A DNA stretch of 64,000 bases from contig JAJTUQ010000002.1 in assembly GCA_021399445.1 (NCBI GenBank), forward strand, positions 4,836,001-4,900,000. Direction: 5' to 3'. The stretch comes from Xylogone sp. PMI_703. Lineage: Eukaryota > Ascomycota > Leotiomycetes. The notes beneath the pieces were generated by a model. It was given only the letters and a program-made list of their open reading frames with translations, ran no database searches and was not told where the DNA came from. Both the position numbers and the translations under genes were made by a program. This document shows positions 11,741 through 23,698 of this stretch, piece by piece (positions within the stretch are counted from its first letter, which is position 1; every line of letters starts with the position of its first letter).

Positions 11741-14700
11741 TCAATTCGCAGCCTTTTTCCCGCGAGCCAGAAGCTTATCTCCCAACTCAGATACAGCATT
11801 AACCCAGGAGACTTTTGTCTCCATGCCCTTCCGTTCAATACAGTTCCCTATTCTGTCCACCAAGAAATTTTTCATTACAGGTTCATTGAACCTCTCGCCA
11901 TAAACTACAGTAGCACATGGCTGAACCTCAACATCAATGCCATCTTGGCCATTGCTACTTGTCATATCAAACTTGAGAGCCACTCTGGTTTGCAAAGGTG
12001 TGATCAAAAGGCTTGAACGGACGACAATTGAGCTGTCAGATGTCTTGGCAATTTCTGTCGGGCAGATAATATTCAACAAGCGAATATTATCTGCAGCCAT
12101 ATTTGCCTTGTCCCAACTCGAACTTACAGCATGGAGTAGCTGTTTTATGTGAGTCTGGGACTGTGGCAATCCCCGAATATGATCTCGAATGCCTTGGAGA
12201 AAGAACTCTTTCTCTGCTGTGAGAGGAAGGGGATTTAGCTCTCTATTGGATGCAATATACCATAGATCGATCCATGAATTCACAGGTTGTTTAGATCTTG
12301 TATTCGCTGCATTTGGCAGGAATGATGAAGCATCAAATACAAGCTCAACTTCTTTCCGATATGTCATTGATGTAGTGGTTCCTGAAATGCCGGTTATGGT
12401 CCAGCCAGATTGTTTTTCAATTTCATCTACTTTTGCTGTGGCCGAGTTAACGAAGAACATTGGACAGAAAGCATAAAAAGCATACCTTTTAACGCATTTA
12501 TTTCAGTCGAGCTCCACCCTCTACATTCTTCTCGGATCTTTTCTGCCTCACGGATATCTTCTAGATACGTTTGTTTCTTCTCTGTAGCGGCTGCAATTTC
12601 GAGCTCGCTGGCTTCTAGTTGCTTGCGAAGGTCCGCAACCATTGCTTTCTTGGCTGCAACGTCAGCATCTACTGTGACAAGCTGTTGACGAGCATCGGCG
12701 AGTTCCTCCTGGTCGCAGTTGGCAAGCTCGTCTGCAGCTACCCGTAAGTCTGCTTCCTGAGCTTCAAGCGTTTGGACTTCGCGTAAGATAGCAGGGAGAA
12801 CTGAATCAAGCCACTGCTGCTGATGAAGCAAATGCTCTTCATCTGCCATCATATCTTCTGCAGTTTTTATGAGACCCTCCTTCAGGGTATCCAGAAGAGT
12901 CATCCGCCAGTCGTACCACATGCCTTTACTAAGTAGCCTAGCATGAGTTTTCACATTTTTGAGTTGATTGTCCATCAAAACCTTGACATCTGCTGAGGCA
13001 GACATGTACTCTCGGAAAAGCGGAGGATTTTCTTCGAACGTTTCAGTCTCGATCTCGCGTACAGTATTTCTACCTTCTGCGATATATTTCTTGAGTTCAT
13101 GACACGCCTAAAAAGATATTAGCATAGGTAAGAGCTATTATAAATACTCTAGATAGTCTTACATGTTGAAATAATTCAAGCATCGGTATAGTAGCCGCTC
13201 CAGCTGCAACACAGTCCTCCAGGGATGGGATTTCGGTATCTGATCTTCGGGTTTTGGAGTTCCGTTTAGTCTTTTGCGTCATCGTATGCCTGCGTTTTGT
13301 CGTTGTTAATTCCATGAATCGAATATTTGTCATATTCAGGAAATCTTGCAACTGAATGCGATCGTCCTCGACACTCTCCTCAAGCACTTCAGGATTTTCA
13401 ATTGGTGCCTTCTCTACGAATGGTACGGCATTAATGGCATTTTCATTTGCTTCAGCATCTCTAAAACGGCCCTGGGTTTGAGGTGTTGTAGCCCTAGGTT
13501 TATCAGGTGAATACATAGTGGGCGTGGTTGTCTGGGAAGTGGAAGCCTGTTCAATGCTTTTTCGGGCAGCACGAGTAAGACGACCCGTAGTTTCAGCCTT
13601 AGAAGGCGGCCCCTGAAGCTTTACATTTTTCACAGGGCTGCCTTGGTGGCCCTTGAGACGCTTGATCCCATCGTTGTCTTCCTCCTCATCTTCCTCATCC
13701 AGCTCTGCTGGTCGTTTTCCAAGAAGTCCTTTAGCTGCACCTACGTGTAAGCTTTTTCTTCCTCTGAGAGGTCGTTTCTTTGGTGTGAGACTCGAGATCA
13801 TTTCTTTCAAGTTGATTGTTGCATCTCTATCTTCTTGTCCAACATCAGCCTCTTGCTCAAATATCTTACGCCTATCTTCGCGTGCAGCATCTTCCTCATG
13901 TGCTTTATCAAATTCCTCTTCAATCGCACTAGGATCAGCAAATTGAACACTGTGGATGAAGTCTTCAGGTTTGCTGGGTACAAAGGGCCGGGCTTGCTCT
14001 CCGATCGATGCACGTCGATCCAAGAGCTCAGCTACTCGCGGAGAGCCTAGACCAACCTTATCTATCCCGATGCCTGAAGAAAACCGCTGCTGAGGAGTGA
14101 GGATGATGCTTGGGGTTGTGGTGCCAGTACCACTATTTCTCTGGAATAGCCTATTTGCAGTGAGATTTTTGTTTATGGCCAATTGCGATATTGGTGTTGA
14201 GTTCTCTAACCCTTCATTAAATAGCTTCTTTGGGGATGCGGTTCGAATTACTATATTCTTGGAGGGTGGTGACTTCTCAGGAGTCGTTGGTTGTGGAGGT
14301 TGTGGAGTAACTTGCTTTGGTGGAGTGGTGGGCTTTTTAACTGGTGTAGAATTGGCAGGGATTGAGTTACCAAGAATTGAACTGGGTGGCGCTGACTTCG
14401 GTGTTGTTGAATTGGTAGCATCCGTGCTTCGACGAAGCCCCTTTCCCCGGAATGCTGCAAGGCTTGGACTGCCGGTTTCTGATGCAATGGTCATTGCATG
14501 TTGCGCTGGTGGCACCTTCAGGGGTGAATTAAGAAATGGAGAGCTTCCAACATCTGCTTCCATCTCCACTATTTTTGCTGGAGTAAGGTTTTCTTTTCTT
14601 AGAGGAGGTAATATGCCTCCAAGAGCGGTTGTCATTTCCATGCCTACAGTGTCATCCAGCTCCATAGTAACATCGTCTTCAGGAATTGAATTCACAATGC

Positions 14701-16508
14701 CTCCAAATGCGGTCGTCATTTCCATAGTCTCATCTCCCACTGCAGAAGCCAGGCTCTCGCGGCTTCTTTTTGGTTGAGCCCTTTGTTTAACTCCCATTGA
14801 CGCCCTTCTAGGTTTGTTGTTTGCTTGTGTCAGAACTCCCCCCATGACGGATGTGAATTCCATACTCATATCTTCATCGTTAGGTTCCTCCTCAGTATTA
14901 AGTTGTCTGATACCGCCAATGGCTGTCGTTAGCTCCATCGTTTCTTCCCCCGATCTTCGACGAAGACTTTGTCGGCGATTCGAAGGCAGAGACTTCCGTC
15001 TTGAAGGCTTGCTGCCGGGTGCTTTGGTTGATATAATACCCCCGAGAGCTCGAGTGACGTCCATGGACATGTCGTCGTCGTCTGATTGAGTATTTTGTAA
15101 AATGCCTCCCACCGCATGTGTCATTTCCATCGTCATTTCTTCATCTAACTCCTCTCCGTCCTGTGTTCTGGTTACTTCGTCTTTGGAAGCAGAGACAGAC
15201 GTATCCGTATTTTCTTGGTCATTTCGATGTTCTAGATTTTGAGTCGTATCTTTCTTCGTCCAAGGAGTAAATGAAGCAATGATTTCCTCCTCCTCCTCCT
15301 CTTCTGCCGCCGGGATGCCCTCCCCATGCTCGTCAAACTCGATGCCCTGAGTACCAGCATGTCTTGCAGCCTCAGCTAGTGCCGCATCTAACCTCGCCAT
15401 TGATCCACTGCTGGAGCTGGATTTAATGGATGCCATGGTCATTTCGGTGGTTTCGCCTCCATCAATACTCATCATAGTGCCCTCCTCATCGTTATCACCA
15501 TCATCACCGTCGGAGTCATCGTTGGAGCTTGAACCATCTCCGCCATTATCAATAATCTCATCAGCATCTCCTGTCGAGCTGCCACTATACGGACTGGAGG
15601 AAAATTCTCCGTCGGGATTGTTGAAATTCATCGGTGGGATTCCGGAACTTCTTCGCCGTTTCTTCTGTTGAAGGGCAAGGTCTTCTTCCTCTTCTGACTG
15701 TCCGGGTGGCGTAGAAGGAGGTTCGGAGGGGTCTGAATCTAATCCGCCACTCTGGGATGTACCAGATGCCGATGAAGCACGGCGTGTGGAATTTGCGGAG
15801 CTTGAGGTTGTGGAGTCTTGATATTCAACGACAACGTCCCAGGTATGAAGTGTTGCTTCCGGTGCGAAGGAAACACGTCTGTTGGCCAAGGACTTCCTTC
15901 GAGCTTCTCTACGCGCAGTTATCTCTTTCTCCATCTCTCGTCTTTCTTTCTCCTCTCGCTCTCTTGCTGCTGCCTGCTGCTCTTGCTCTGTTCTTAATGC
16001 TATCCTTCTCTCATCATTATTTCCTACGTTAAACGGACTGGATAAGCTGTCTGCTCCAGCCACGCCCCCTATACTAAAATCCATCAGGTTATCTGAAGCC
16101 TTAGTAGACGGCTGCGGGGCAGATTTTCTTGGGCTTGTTCTCCGCGGTGGAATTTCTGGAAGAGGGGGCATGGTAGGCTTTAAAATCGATCTGGGCGGAG
16201 GATTAGGAGTGGATGCCAATGACTATATTCATGTCAATTGAATTTCATAGATTTCAGGAGTTCTGCCCCACCTTGCGACGATTTCCAGTTCCATTTGAAA
16301 GCGCATCCAGTCCACCAGGTCCCAAACTTTTGCTTCGTGATTTTTTCGCTGGCTTTCCGGCTGCGGAAGCCTTTTTTGAAGCTGCCAGAGCTCCCAGATC
16401 CGCGGTCATATTCTCCTGGTCCATAGTTTTGGATGAGGGCACATGCGCCAGTGATTTTCTGGATTTAGGTCGTGAAGGAGGAAGGGTAACCTCGTCTCTA
16501 GAAGCCAT
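11741..16508 (-). CDS. spc7: Kinetochore scaffold Spc7 / KNL1
   Basis: KNL1-family subunit of the KMN network. It docks spindle-checkpoint proteins and PP1 and binds Mis12 through its C-terminus. Exons 16508-16272, 16222-13163, 13107-12486 and 12435-11741 (introns 49, 55 and 50 bp) join in frame to 1537 aa. Exon 1 ends in the fungal block KKSRSKSLGPGGLDAL...GNRRK, and exon 2 continues SLASTPNPPPRSILKPT. PP1-binding motifs SILK (about 91-94) and RVSF (about 195-198) are present. Six MELT-like motifs follow at about residues 444-610. A coiled coil follows the block ETFEENPPLFREYMSA, and the last exon (WTITGISGTTTSMTYRKEVELVFD) fits the tandem RWD end. An in-frame ATG 27 bp upstream (16535) is an alternative start; 16508 was chosen because the conserved charged region begins just after it. 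It shares a 397-bp divergent promoter with the uS17 gene. Confidence 0.93.
14630..15130 (-). repeat. MELT-like repeat array inside SPC7
   Basis: Six degenerate protein repeats are encoded here: MEMT, MDVT, MELT, MEFT, MEMT and MEMT. Each is preceded by acidic residues and followed about 3-5 residues later by a GG-hydrophobic pair (for example MELTTAIGGI). In KNL1 proteins the threonine of such motifs is phosphorylated by Mps1 to recruit Bub3-Bub1. A looser ETTEMTM occurs earlier in the protein. Spacing is irregular, about 22-46 residues. Confidence 0.8.
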
Positions 16509-16905
16509 GTTTGAATATATCGAACCAAAGCCCAAATCTTCCAGCCCTTTTCTCCTAGTGAGTTATTGGGATTGGTCATGCGACAGTTATCTTTCACCCG
16601 ACGTCGTCCCCGAATTGGTTGCTATCCCTTGAAATCCAAAATCGCGTAAACAATAACAGAGCGCGTCGAACCACAATCCAGAAGCGTCATTGATGCCTAA
16701 GGCGCAAAGTAAATTTGAGCTCAGGCTCACACGGAATTTTGGCGCTTTTCCCGTTCCAGAATTAGCGCACAATCAGGGCAATTTTGCCCTAAGATTTTCC
16801 AGACCTCTCAAGCGACAGGAGAGCCGCAGCCACGGAAAATCGACAATTTCACGACGACTTCAACAACAACTCCCCCAGGACTTGCGACTTCGACAGCACG
16901 CAATC
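16509..16905. promoter_or_regulatory. Divergent promoter, SPC7 and uS17
   Basis: A 397-bp spacer separates the two start codons of divergent housekeeping genes and must carry both promoters and leaders. A GCCCTAA word lies at 16786-16792, and CA/GA-rich sequence precedes the uS17 ATG. Confidence 0.6.
16786..16792 (+). promoter_or_regulatory. GCCCTAA box upstream of uS17
   Basis: The word GCCCTAA sits 114 bp before the uS17 start codon. RCCCTAA, the Tbf1-type telomere-repeat-like site, is known in ribosomal protein promoters of several ascomycetes. A single short match in this position is suggestive only. Confidence 0.3.
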
Positions 16906-17595
16906 ATGGCGACCGAACTTACCGTCCAGTCGGAACGTGCTTTCCAGAAGCAACCTCACATCTTCCTTAACGGAAAGTCGAAGACCAAGTCGACCAGAGT
17001 CGGCAAAGGAGGTAAATGCACACTGGGTTTAAAGGTCAGAGAATGGCATTGGTATTGACTGGAGAATAGGACGCCGTTGGTACAAGGATGTCGGTCTTGG
17101 TTTCAGAACCCCAAAGACCGCCATTGAGGGAACTTATATCGGTATGTGGATTTCTATGGACTCGAAGAGATAGCCGTGTATTTGGGGGTGGACCACTGGT
17201 ATCGAAGCGACAGTGATATCGAATGTGGAAACGCGCAATTTATGGTAATCAGGAGTTGTTATACTGACATTGGAACCTGCAATATAGACAAGAAGTGCCC
17301 CTTCACCGGTCTCGTCTCCATCCGTGGCCGTATCCTGACCGGAACCGTCGTCTCTACCAAGATGCACCGAACCTTGATCATCCGCCGAGAATACCTCCAC
17401 TTCATCCCCAAGTACGCCAGATACGAAAAGAGACACAAGAACCTCGCTGCGCACGTCTCCCCCGCATTCCGTGTCGAGGAAGGTGACCAAGTTACCGTTG
17501 GCCAATGCAGACCCTTGAGCAAGACCGTCCGATTCAATGTTCTCCGCGTACTCCCACGAACGGGCAAGGCCGTCAAGAAGTTCAGCAAGTTCTAA
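16906..17595 (+). CDS. rps11: 40S ribosomal protein S11 (uS17)
   Basis: Small-subunit ribosomal protein uS17, which binds 18S rRNA. Three exons, 16906-17011, 17070-17141 and 17288-17595 (introns 58 and 146 bp), give 161 aa, the normal size. The order is [17 protein letters not shown], then [42 protein letters not shown] and the C-terminus [11 protein letters not shown]; all are strongly conserved in eukaryotic S11. Multiple introns close to the start are usual for fungal ribosomal protein genes. Strong codon bias leaves long open antisense frames, which are not genes. Confidence 0.96.
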
Positions 17596-18746
17596 ATGCG
17601 AAAAAAATTTCTTAAACCTCTGGGATTTGGTTTTGCATGGGGTGTATTTTCTTGCCGGTTGAAGATTTTCAGTGGGGTATGAAAAACGGTTGTGATCATT
17701 ATGGAATTGTTTTTCTTCGACGATGAGAATGTCGATACGAATGCTCATGTAGCTAAATAGAAAGAGTTCAATGCATCAATCGTACCCTCTGATTTGGTCC
17801 GGAGAACAGCAGCCGAGCAGCATCTGTCTATGTCATGCAGGGATAGCGCATTACCATTGTGATAATATATATCTGGAACTATCTAACGGAACGTATCCAT
17901 GCTTTATCTACTAGCAATCCTTCTAAAAATCCAGTTATGCATCTATTCCCTACCTTCAATTCCCAATAACCCACATGTAACTAATAGAAATACTTCTCTG
18001 CAGTGGCATTCCCAACCCAGATGGACAAGGTGATAACTACATTCACCTACAATTAATCTCTCATGCTCAATACCAATAATGAAACGCTAGCCCAATCAAG
18101 ACTATAGACAAATCCACATTCAACTGGTCAACAACTCTGACCAATGAAACCTTGAAACAAGTCCTAGGCTTAGATCTAAAACTACTACATCAATCTACTC
18201 TGCAATGCCAGAAAATAGATCACTTTTATTCTACTCCGTAGAGTATTCTGGCGTCCAGAAATGTAGAAGCGTATTAGAAGGAGTGCTGGTACCTCACTAC
18301 TCCTTTCAATCAGAGTTACACCAATAAGAGCCAAGAAATGCATTATGACCTATACCATAGTCCATACCAATGAATCAATGTGATCTAAAATACTAGGGGA
18401 AGACCACAATGTAATGTTTCTCATTTTAAGTACTCCATTCATTAGCCAAGTCATGGACTACATACATACATACATCCATTAGCTAATGCCCCCAACCAAA
18501 ACCACATAAAAACATATAAAGACGGAAGAATAAATTCCGACTAAAAAAAATGAAAACCGTCATTAATTGACATCCCAAATTTCCAGTAAAGAAATGCATC
18601 TAAAACTCATTTTATCGTTTATTCCTTTTCCCCGTAACAAATTGAGAAAAAAGACCAAAAGAAACAGGTATCAAAGGTTTTCTCCCCATTTATAACCTAT
18701 CCGTTCCACCTCCATCCTGTCTATGTATCAATTCCATCCAATCCAA
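17596..18746. other. Convergent 3' intergenic region
   Basis: This 1.15-kb AT-rich spacer lies between the convergent ends of the uS17 and ABC transporter genes. It contains a short CATA run around 18461-18475 and many stop codons in all frames. I see no gene; 3' UTRs and terminators are expected. Confidence 0.5.
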
Positions 18747-21700
18747 TTATTCGCCCCTTATGATTTTCTCTAGCTTTTCTTTCTCACCACTTTGTTCCAC
18801 CATCCCCTTGAAAATCCCGTCCGGTCCGATTTCTAATAATTCCTTTGGCGTTCCGAATTCCACGGCTTTCCCATCGTCAAGTACTAGGATCTTATCAAAG
18901 TCTGCAATGGTGCTGAGTCGATGAGCGATGACAATCAAGGTACTGTCCCCGAACTCCTCTCTGATGGATCGCTGGATGAGAGCGTCGGTGGCCATGTCGA
19001 CAGCGGAGGTTGCTTCATCTAAGACCATGATCTTAGGACGAGAAACGATGGCACGAGCAAGACATAGGAGTTGTCGTTGGCCTTGAGAGAGATTAAGACC
19101 TCCCTCAGCAATGGGGGAAGAGAGAGACTTGAAAATATTGACATTCTCGTTGCCGCCGTTGAGGATACTCGGCGCAGTTGAGCCAGCTGGGGTAGCAGCA
19201 ACGGTAGGGTTTGAAGAGGCAGAGGTCAAATGCACACGCTCAAGCGCATCTCTAAGCTCCGCATCCTCATGTTGGTCAAAAGCATCCAAGTTACTTCTCA
19301 CGGTGCCGGAAAACAAAACTGGATCCTGGGGGATGATAGCCAGTCTACTTCTTAATGCATGGAGCTTAATCTTCGAGATGTCGAGACCATCAATATGTAT
19401 ACTTCCTTGCCGTGCCTCAAGGAATCGGAACAGGGCTAACGTAAGACTAGATTTCCCTGCACCGGTCCTTCCAACAACACCGATACGTTCGTTTTGCTTC
19501 ACTGAGAAGCTCAGTCCCTTGAGGACGGGAGGGAGATCCGGCGCATATCCAACAACAAGATCATGGACTTCAAGCTTGCCCTCACTAGGCCAAGCAGCTG
19601 GAGGATCAGCCCCTTCAAGAGATTCAGTGGGGATCTGAGTATATTCGAGGATACGCTCGGCGGCATTCATGTCAAGTTCCAAGTTGGTATAATGACGGAT
19701 GGTCCAGATGCATGCGCTTGAGTACTCCAAGGCAAATGCCAAAGCGAATCCAGCAAGGGCAGCATCGATTCCAGGGAGGACTAGGATGATGCCAGCTACG
19801 ATGCCGGCGAAGAATCCACCGACAAAGAACATTCGGAGTCCCACCCAGCGGTTAAAAGCCCAGAGGTGCCAGTAAGTAGATGAGTGATCATCAATCTTTC
19901 TGAACATGCGCTTGATATAGACATCAGTCTTGTCAAATGCGCGGATAGTGCTGACACCAGTGAGGGCGGAACCAAATTGCTCAAACACAGGCGATTTTGC
20001 GTTGGACTCCAACCGCTTAACCTCGCGTGCACCAGCCAGATAGTGTAGGCCAATTCTGGCACAAGTAAAAAGGAGGGTGACTGCCAATACCAAGATCCAT
20101 GGCGAGACAAATAACCTGCGGAAGAATAGTGAGTAAAAGTATCATTAGCAATCTAGAGTGGGGTGGACATACCCAGCTACAATGACACCAAGGAGTCTGA
20201 GGATATTGTAACCTCCGGCTCCGATATCATTTGCTAGCCGTCCATCAACGACATTGAAATCTGCTGTAAATCTGTTTAGAATTCGGCCTAATGGAACAGT
20301 ATCTACCCATCTCAAAGGCGTTCTCAAGACTGTGAAGCAGAGCTTATTAAATAGAGCCTTGGAAGCTTTAATAGAACCGTAGTACAGGTATCTATACCGT
20401 AGTGTGCCAATAACGGCATTTGCCACGGATAGTCCAATATAGACACCTAGATAATAGTACAGATTATTACCGGCTGGAGACACAGATTCTACCTTGGCTT
20501 GAGTAGAAGTGAAAGGCGAGAACGCGTTGGTCTGCAAGGAGTAGTAGCTGTAGAGATTGTTGCTGGTGCTCTTTTCGGCATAATTGCCCGTCCAGATACG
20601 AAGCCACCATGCACGTCCTGTTAGGCAGTTAGCGATAATTTCAAGAGTTATTGTGCGGAGTGTAGCTTAGACTACCATGTGCACTTACCTAAAATCAACA
20701 GCTCAAGAACAAGGAAGAAAGCGAAGGCCAGGCTCCAGAATGGCCAGCCGCCGCTTGATTTCAAGTATCCGTAGTAGACCGTGGCCTTAACTCTGCCTTT
20801 CTCTCTGCCCTCTTCTTCGACAAACTTCTTAACCTGCTTCTTTGAGTCTACTTTCTTCAAAGGTGCGCCATTTGCCTCTGAGGCTTCGCCATCTGATGCC
20901 TCCTCGGAGTTGACAGCAGTAGGTTCATCAGCATCAAGATCATCATCCATGGGTTCATCATGGCTGATAATTCGCTCCAAAGTACCATCTTCTTCTAATT
21001 CATGTACCAAGCCCGCATGTGCAACTGTACCGTCTTCTAGTTCAACGATATACTTGGTCTTCGGTTTGCATAGTGCGACGTGATGAGTGACGAGGATCCT
21101 TGTTCTGCCTGCGCCAAGTTCGCCAGTAAGTCCCTTTTCGAAGATGTGTCTGCCAACGTGTGCATCGACAGCGCTGAAGATATCATCCAAGACCAGTATA
21201 CCTGCTCGAGAGTAGAGTGCTCGGGCAAACGTCACCCTCCACCGCTGTCCACCGCTGAGATTGATACCGTTTGCACCGATTTCCGTTTGTTCTCCGTCCG
21301 TGAGCATGTCGAGGTCTTTTCGTAGTGCGCAGGCATCCACGACTTTATTGTACCGTAGTTCATCATAAGGAAGGCCAAAAATAATGTTGTCTTTGATGCT
21401 TGCATTTTCGATCCAGGGAATCTGGGCAACAAAGGCGATAGATGATGGGATAATCCAGTTATCTCTGTTGGCAAGGTGATCTCGACGCTCTGCCGGAGTT
21501 GGTGCCTTTGGAACATTGATCTTTCCGGAGAGTACATCTACTTCTCCGAAGAGCGATGCCAGAAGTAAACTCTTTCCTGATCCGGTTTTGCCACTTATCA
21601 CACTCAGTTCTTTATCTGGGAAAGTAATGTTGATGTCTCTCAGAACGTATCGTTGATCGCCTTCTTCTTTCTCTTCGTCAGAGGGCCAGGCAATTGAGGC

Positions 21701-23698
21701 ATTCTCATACGAGATGCTTGGTGCATCGGTGGTGTTCGTAGAGACTTCTGGAGAATTGAGATATCTTTCTATCCGCTCAATGGAGATCTTTGCATCTATA
21801 AGATCAGTGGTAAGCTCAGGGATTACCGCCAGGGTTACCTCGAGGTTACTAAAAACTCCAATCGCAGTAAAGGCCACGGATGGTGTAAGTTCGCCATAGA
21901 CCAAGGAGTAGACGGCAAGCGACGTCGCTGCAAGTGCGATTGGGCTAGCAATCCAGCAGAAGATCAACCATGTGTCAAAGGAAAATACGCTCCACTGAGC
22001 TGCCAATTCATTTGACCTGACCTTGCCAATCTTGTCATACCAGTTCTGTTCCAAGGCAGAGAACTTGATCTGTCGGATACCTTGCAGCGCCTCGGTAACG
22101 ACGGCCATCTTGACATCCCTAATTTTCATGAGTTTGTCCTGTGCATCCGAGTACTTTCTACTGAAGTAGATATTTATGGGAACGGTAACCGCCATAGCCA
22201 AGAAACCAGCCAGCAAGCTCTTCCAGCCAATAATACTGATCAGAAAAGTGAATGATACAATCAACTTGAAGAGACTTCCCGGGAAGTAGTTGTTGAAGGA
22301 GCAAAAATCCGAGACTCGCTTTGCATCCACTCCAATGAGATTGACGGTAGACTGTTTGCCCTTTGGATCGCTGTCATCTTCCTCGTCTATCTCCGGTTTG
22401 TCTGCATCATTTAAGGGGGCATCCGCCAAGTTTTGACCTTCACGCGGCTCGTCATCTTTGGTCTTCTTCTTGGAGACACCGTGAACTTGCTTGCGGCGCA
22501 AGGCTTTCTTAAATATCAAAGCAGAGATTTGAGAGCGAATTGGAATTGCCAGCTGTGCCCAAGAAAGCCAATATAACCATGCCTCGATCCAGGATGCCAC
22601 AATGGTTGTCAGGAAAAGGCCAACCACCCAAGCCCATGCTTCAGCTGCGACTGACTCTCCCGGTTGTCGTCTTTCAAGTAGGCGGAGAATATGCAAAAGG
22701 ATGAACTGGGGCGCAAAATTTCCAAAGGCTTGAATCAATCTGTTTTATGTTAGCCACACATTTGCAGGCATTTGAAGAATGGGAAGAGCAGGCGCACGTA
22801 AGAATCCATTGTAATATGAAGGGCCACTTATGTTCCACAAGCATGGCAATCCATAGCTTCTTTGGGTGAGACTTGCTTTCCCAGGCCTCACTTAGCTCCT
22901 TTGCCCGAGTCTTGTGGTCCATTCGAGGCAGATCCTCCAGATTGAGCTTCTTCTTCTTTCCAGCAAAAACAAGGAGCTGGGTCACCCAATCGAAGGAGAA
23001 CTTTGCCAAAACAGACACAGTGTGCATAGCGTCGATGGGCATGCCATCTTGGTAGACTTCTGGTCGTCTAGGTATCAGGACACTGGCGAATCCAACCGCA
23101 ATTATGAGAACAATCTGCACGATGTGGAGTGCAAATGGCAGTGGTGGGCCAATATCAGTTCGTCCCTGAGCTAGGAGCTTTGCTTGGTAGAGCAGTACGG
23201 CTAGCTGAGCAAGGGAGGAGAAGAAAGTGTGGACACCCAGATTGTAGGCACGGATCGAGTCGCGCACAAGAGAGATGGCAATGGCTTGGAAAACAAGAAA
23301 ACCCTGTATTATATGGTGTTAGCCATCTTCAATGAGCTCTTTTTTACAAATTCGTAATCACGTGAAAGCAATCAATTTACCCAGAGTGCAACGATGAACC
23401 AAGCTTCCAAAAAGTCTCCATCCTCCGAGAGCTTCAAGACGTCCAGCACAGCGAGAGCAATGGCATTGAATAGGCCCAGGATGGTGAAGGCTACGAGGAG
23501 AGACTTGGGGATTTTGGCACTGTACGCCTCGGTCGATTCCTTGGTAGCCAGGCCATCTTCGTCCTCGTAGACGGCGACCCTTGGCCTTGCAGCTCGAAAA
23601 TGGGAGACGGCAGCTACGGCCGCAGGCACGGAGAGGAGAAGATTGAGGCCGAGAGCAGCAGCTCCGGGAGCAAGCAAGCTCGAAGTAAGCTTGAGCAT
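18747..23698 (-). CDS. MRP/ABCC-type ABC transporter
   Basis: Full-length ABC transporter of the multidrug-resistance-associated subfamily, expected to export conjugates or drugs across the vacuolar or plasma membrane. Exons 23698-23381, 23303-22798, 22739-20689, 20617-20173 and 20115-18747 (introns 77, 58, 71 and 57 bp) join to 1562 aa. Several hydrophobic N-terminal segments resemble a TMD0 region, followed by an L0-like stretch [10 protein letters not shown]. The first nucleotide-binding domain has Walker A GKTGSGKS (about 659-666), signature LSGGQ and Walker [13 protein letters not shown], with Asp where the catalytic Glu would be, as is common in ABCC site 1. The second has GRTGAGKS (about 1322-1329), LSQGQ and [11 protein letters not shown] with the normal Glu. 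An acidic, lysine-rich linker joins the halves. The substrate cannot be told from sequence. Confidence 0.93.

Noticed and set aside
17134..17748. Minus-strand open frame of 204 codons over the uS17 gene
   Set aside because: Antisense of a strongly biased ribosomal protein exon and its introns; composition is not protein-like.
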